From Caenorhabditis elegans (lineage: Eukaryota > Nematoda > Chromadorea > Rhabditida > Rhabditidae): a DNA stretch of 64,000 nt. Location: positions 7,812,001 to 7,876,000 of the forward strand of contig NC_003284.9 of assembly GCF_000002985.6 (NCBI RefSeq), in the 5' to 3' direction. Both the position numbers and the translations under genes were made by a program. Positions 63,531 to 64,000 of this stretch are shown piece after piece (the first letter of the stretch is position 1; every line of letters begins with the position of its first letter). Below the pieces are notes generated by a model. That model was not told the origin of the DNA and ran no database searches. It saw only the letters and a program-made list of their open reading frames with translations.

Positions 63531-64000
63531 TTATTGTTTTAGTACTTTTTTCTAATTAAGTTTTTACTTAGATATTAGACATTTACTTAAAATTTGCAGA
63601 GCTCACCAAGCGCACACCGCCTATATCTTGGTTTTTCAAAGTCAAATTTTCATGCACAACATTTCACACTTTTTATAATGATTATCAGGAAAAATGACTT
63701 TTTGGAAAACTTTACGCAAAATAGACTATTAATATTTTTAATTTTTCAAGAAAACTTGATAATTTTTCTTCGGTTAAAAATGTTAAAATTTTTTGTTTAA
63801 AAAAGCTCACCAAAAGCTTTCAGTTGTTTTTCGTTCTCGAAAACCTGAAATGTTCACACGTGGATACCTTTCAATTATTTTTGTTTAAAAGTTGCAACTC
63901 ACTTTTTTTATTTTTTCTCAATGATGTGCCTTGGGCGGGTTTTTTTTGTCTGAAATTCAATATTTTAAAGAATTACACTAACAAATGTACAGACAATGAA
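63531..64000. other. Right-hand edge of the window
   Basis: AT-rich DNA with no supported feature. The 68-codon frame at 63594-63800 is Phe- and Leu-rich and probably chance. Confidence 0.5.

Overview
The window reads as nuclear DNA of the nematode Caenorhabditis elegans: AT-rich, compact introns ending in TTTTCAG-type acceptors, and strong codon bias in the translation-factor gene. The gene order matches what I remember of the X chromosome around cosmids R03G5 and C54D2. This comes from recognising the encoded proteins (SEK-1, eEF1A, SUL-3, CCA-1), not from a search. All exon models were built by hand from splice consensus, reading-frame phase and family motifs.

Layout, left to right. Positions 1-4.7 kb are non-coding upstream DNA with GA-rich microsatellites and a 22-bp C run. 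sek-1, a p38-pathway MAP kinase kinase (+ strand), runs 4804-8063 in seven exons. eef-1A.2, elongation factor 1-alpha (+), runs 11677-13267 in three exons behind a GC-richer promoter and leader. Convergent to it is sul-3, a secreted or lysosomal sulfatase (- strand, 14 exons, 15194-22035). A 5-kb divergent spacer leads to a two-exon gene for a 71-residue secreted peptide (+, 26937-27201). A secreted Thr-rich mucin-like protein with cysteine-rich EB-like modules follows (+, 30632-33438). Convergent to that is a three-exon gene for a 240-residue secreted protein of unknown function (-, 34190-35460). The rest of the coding content is cca-1, the T-type (Cav3) calcium channel alpha-1 subunit (-, about 29 coding exons, 36224-54665), with a 6.3-kb first intron. 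From 54.7 kb to the end I see only non-coding DNA with three small transposon-like elements in or near it.

The genes do not form one pathway. sek-1 acts in stress and immune signalling, eef-1A.2 in translation, sul-3 in sulfate-ester hydrolysis, cca-1 in low-voltage excitability of pharynx and neurons, and three genes encode secreted products. The most interesting structure is inside cca-1: two tandem, frame-locked alternative exons for the domain II S5-P turret, plus a 15-codon optional extension in the III-IV linker. Other leads are an alternative short terminal exon, a tandem array of 3' splice sites and a possible retained-intron ending in the mucin-like gene; a perfect 109-bp direct repeat in two sul-3 introns; and several MITE-like palindromes. 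I found no CRISPR, tRNA, rRNA or bacterial-type system.
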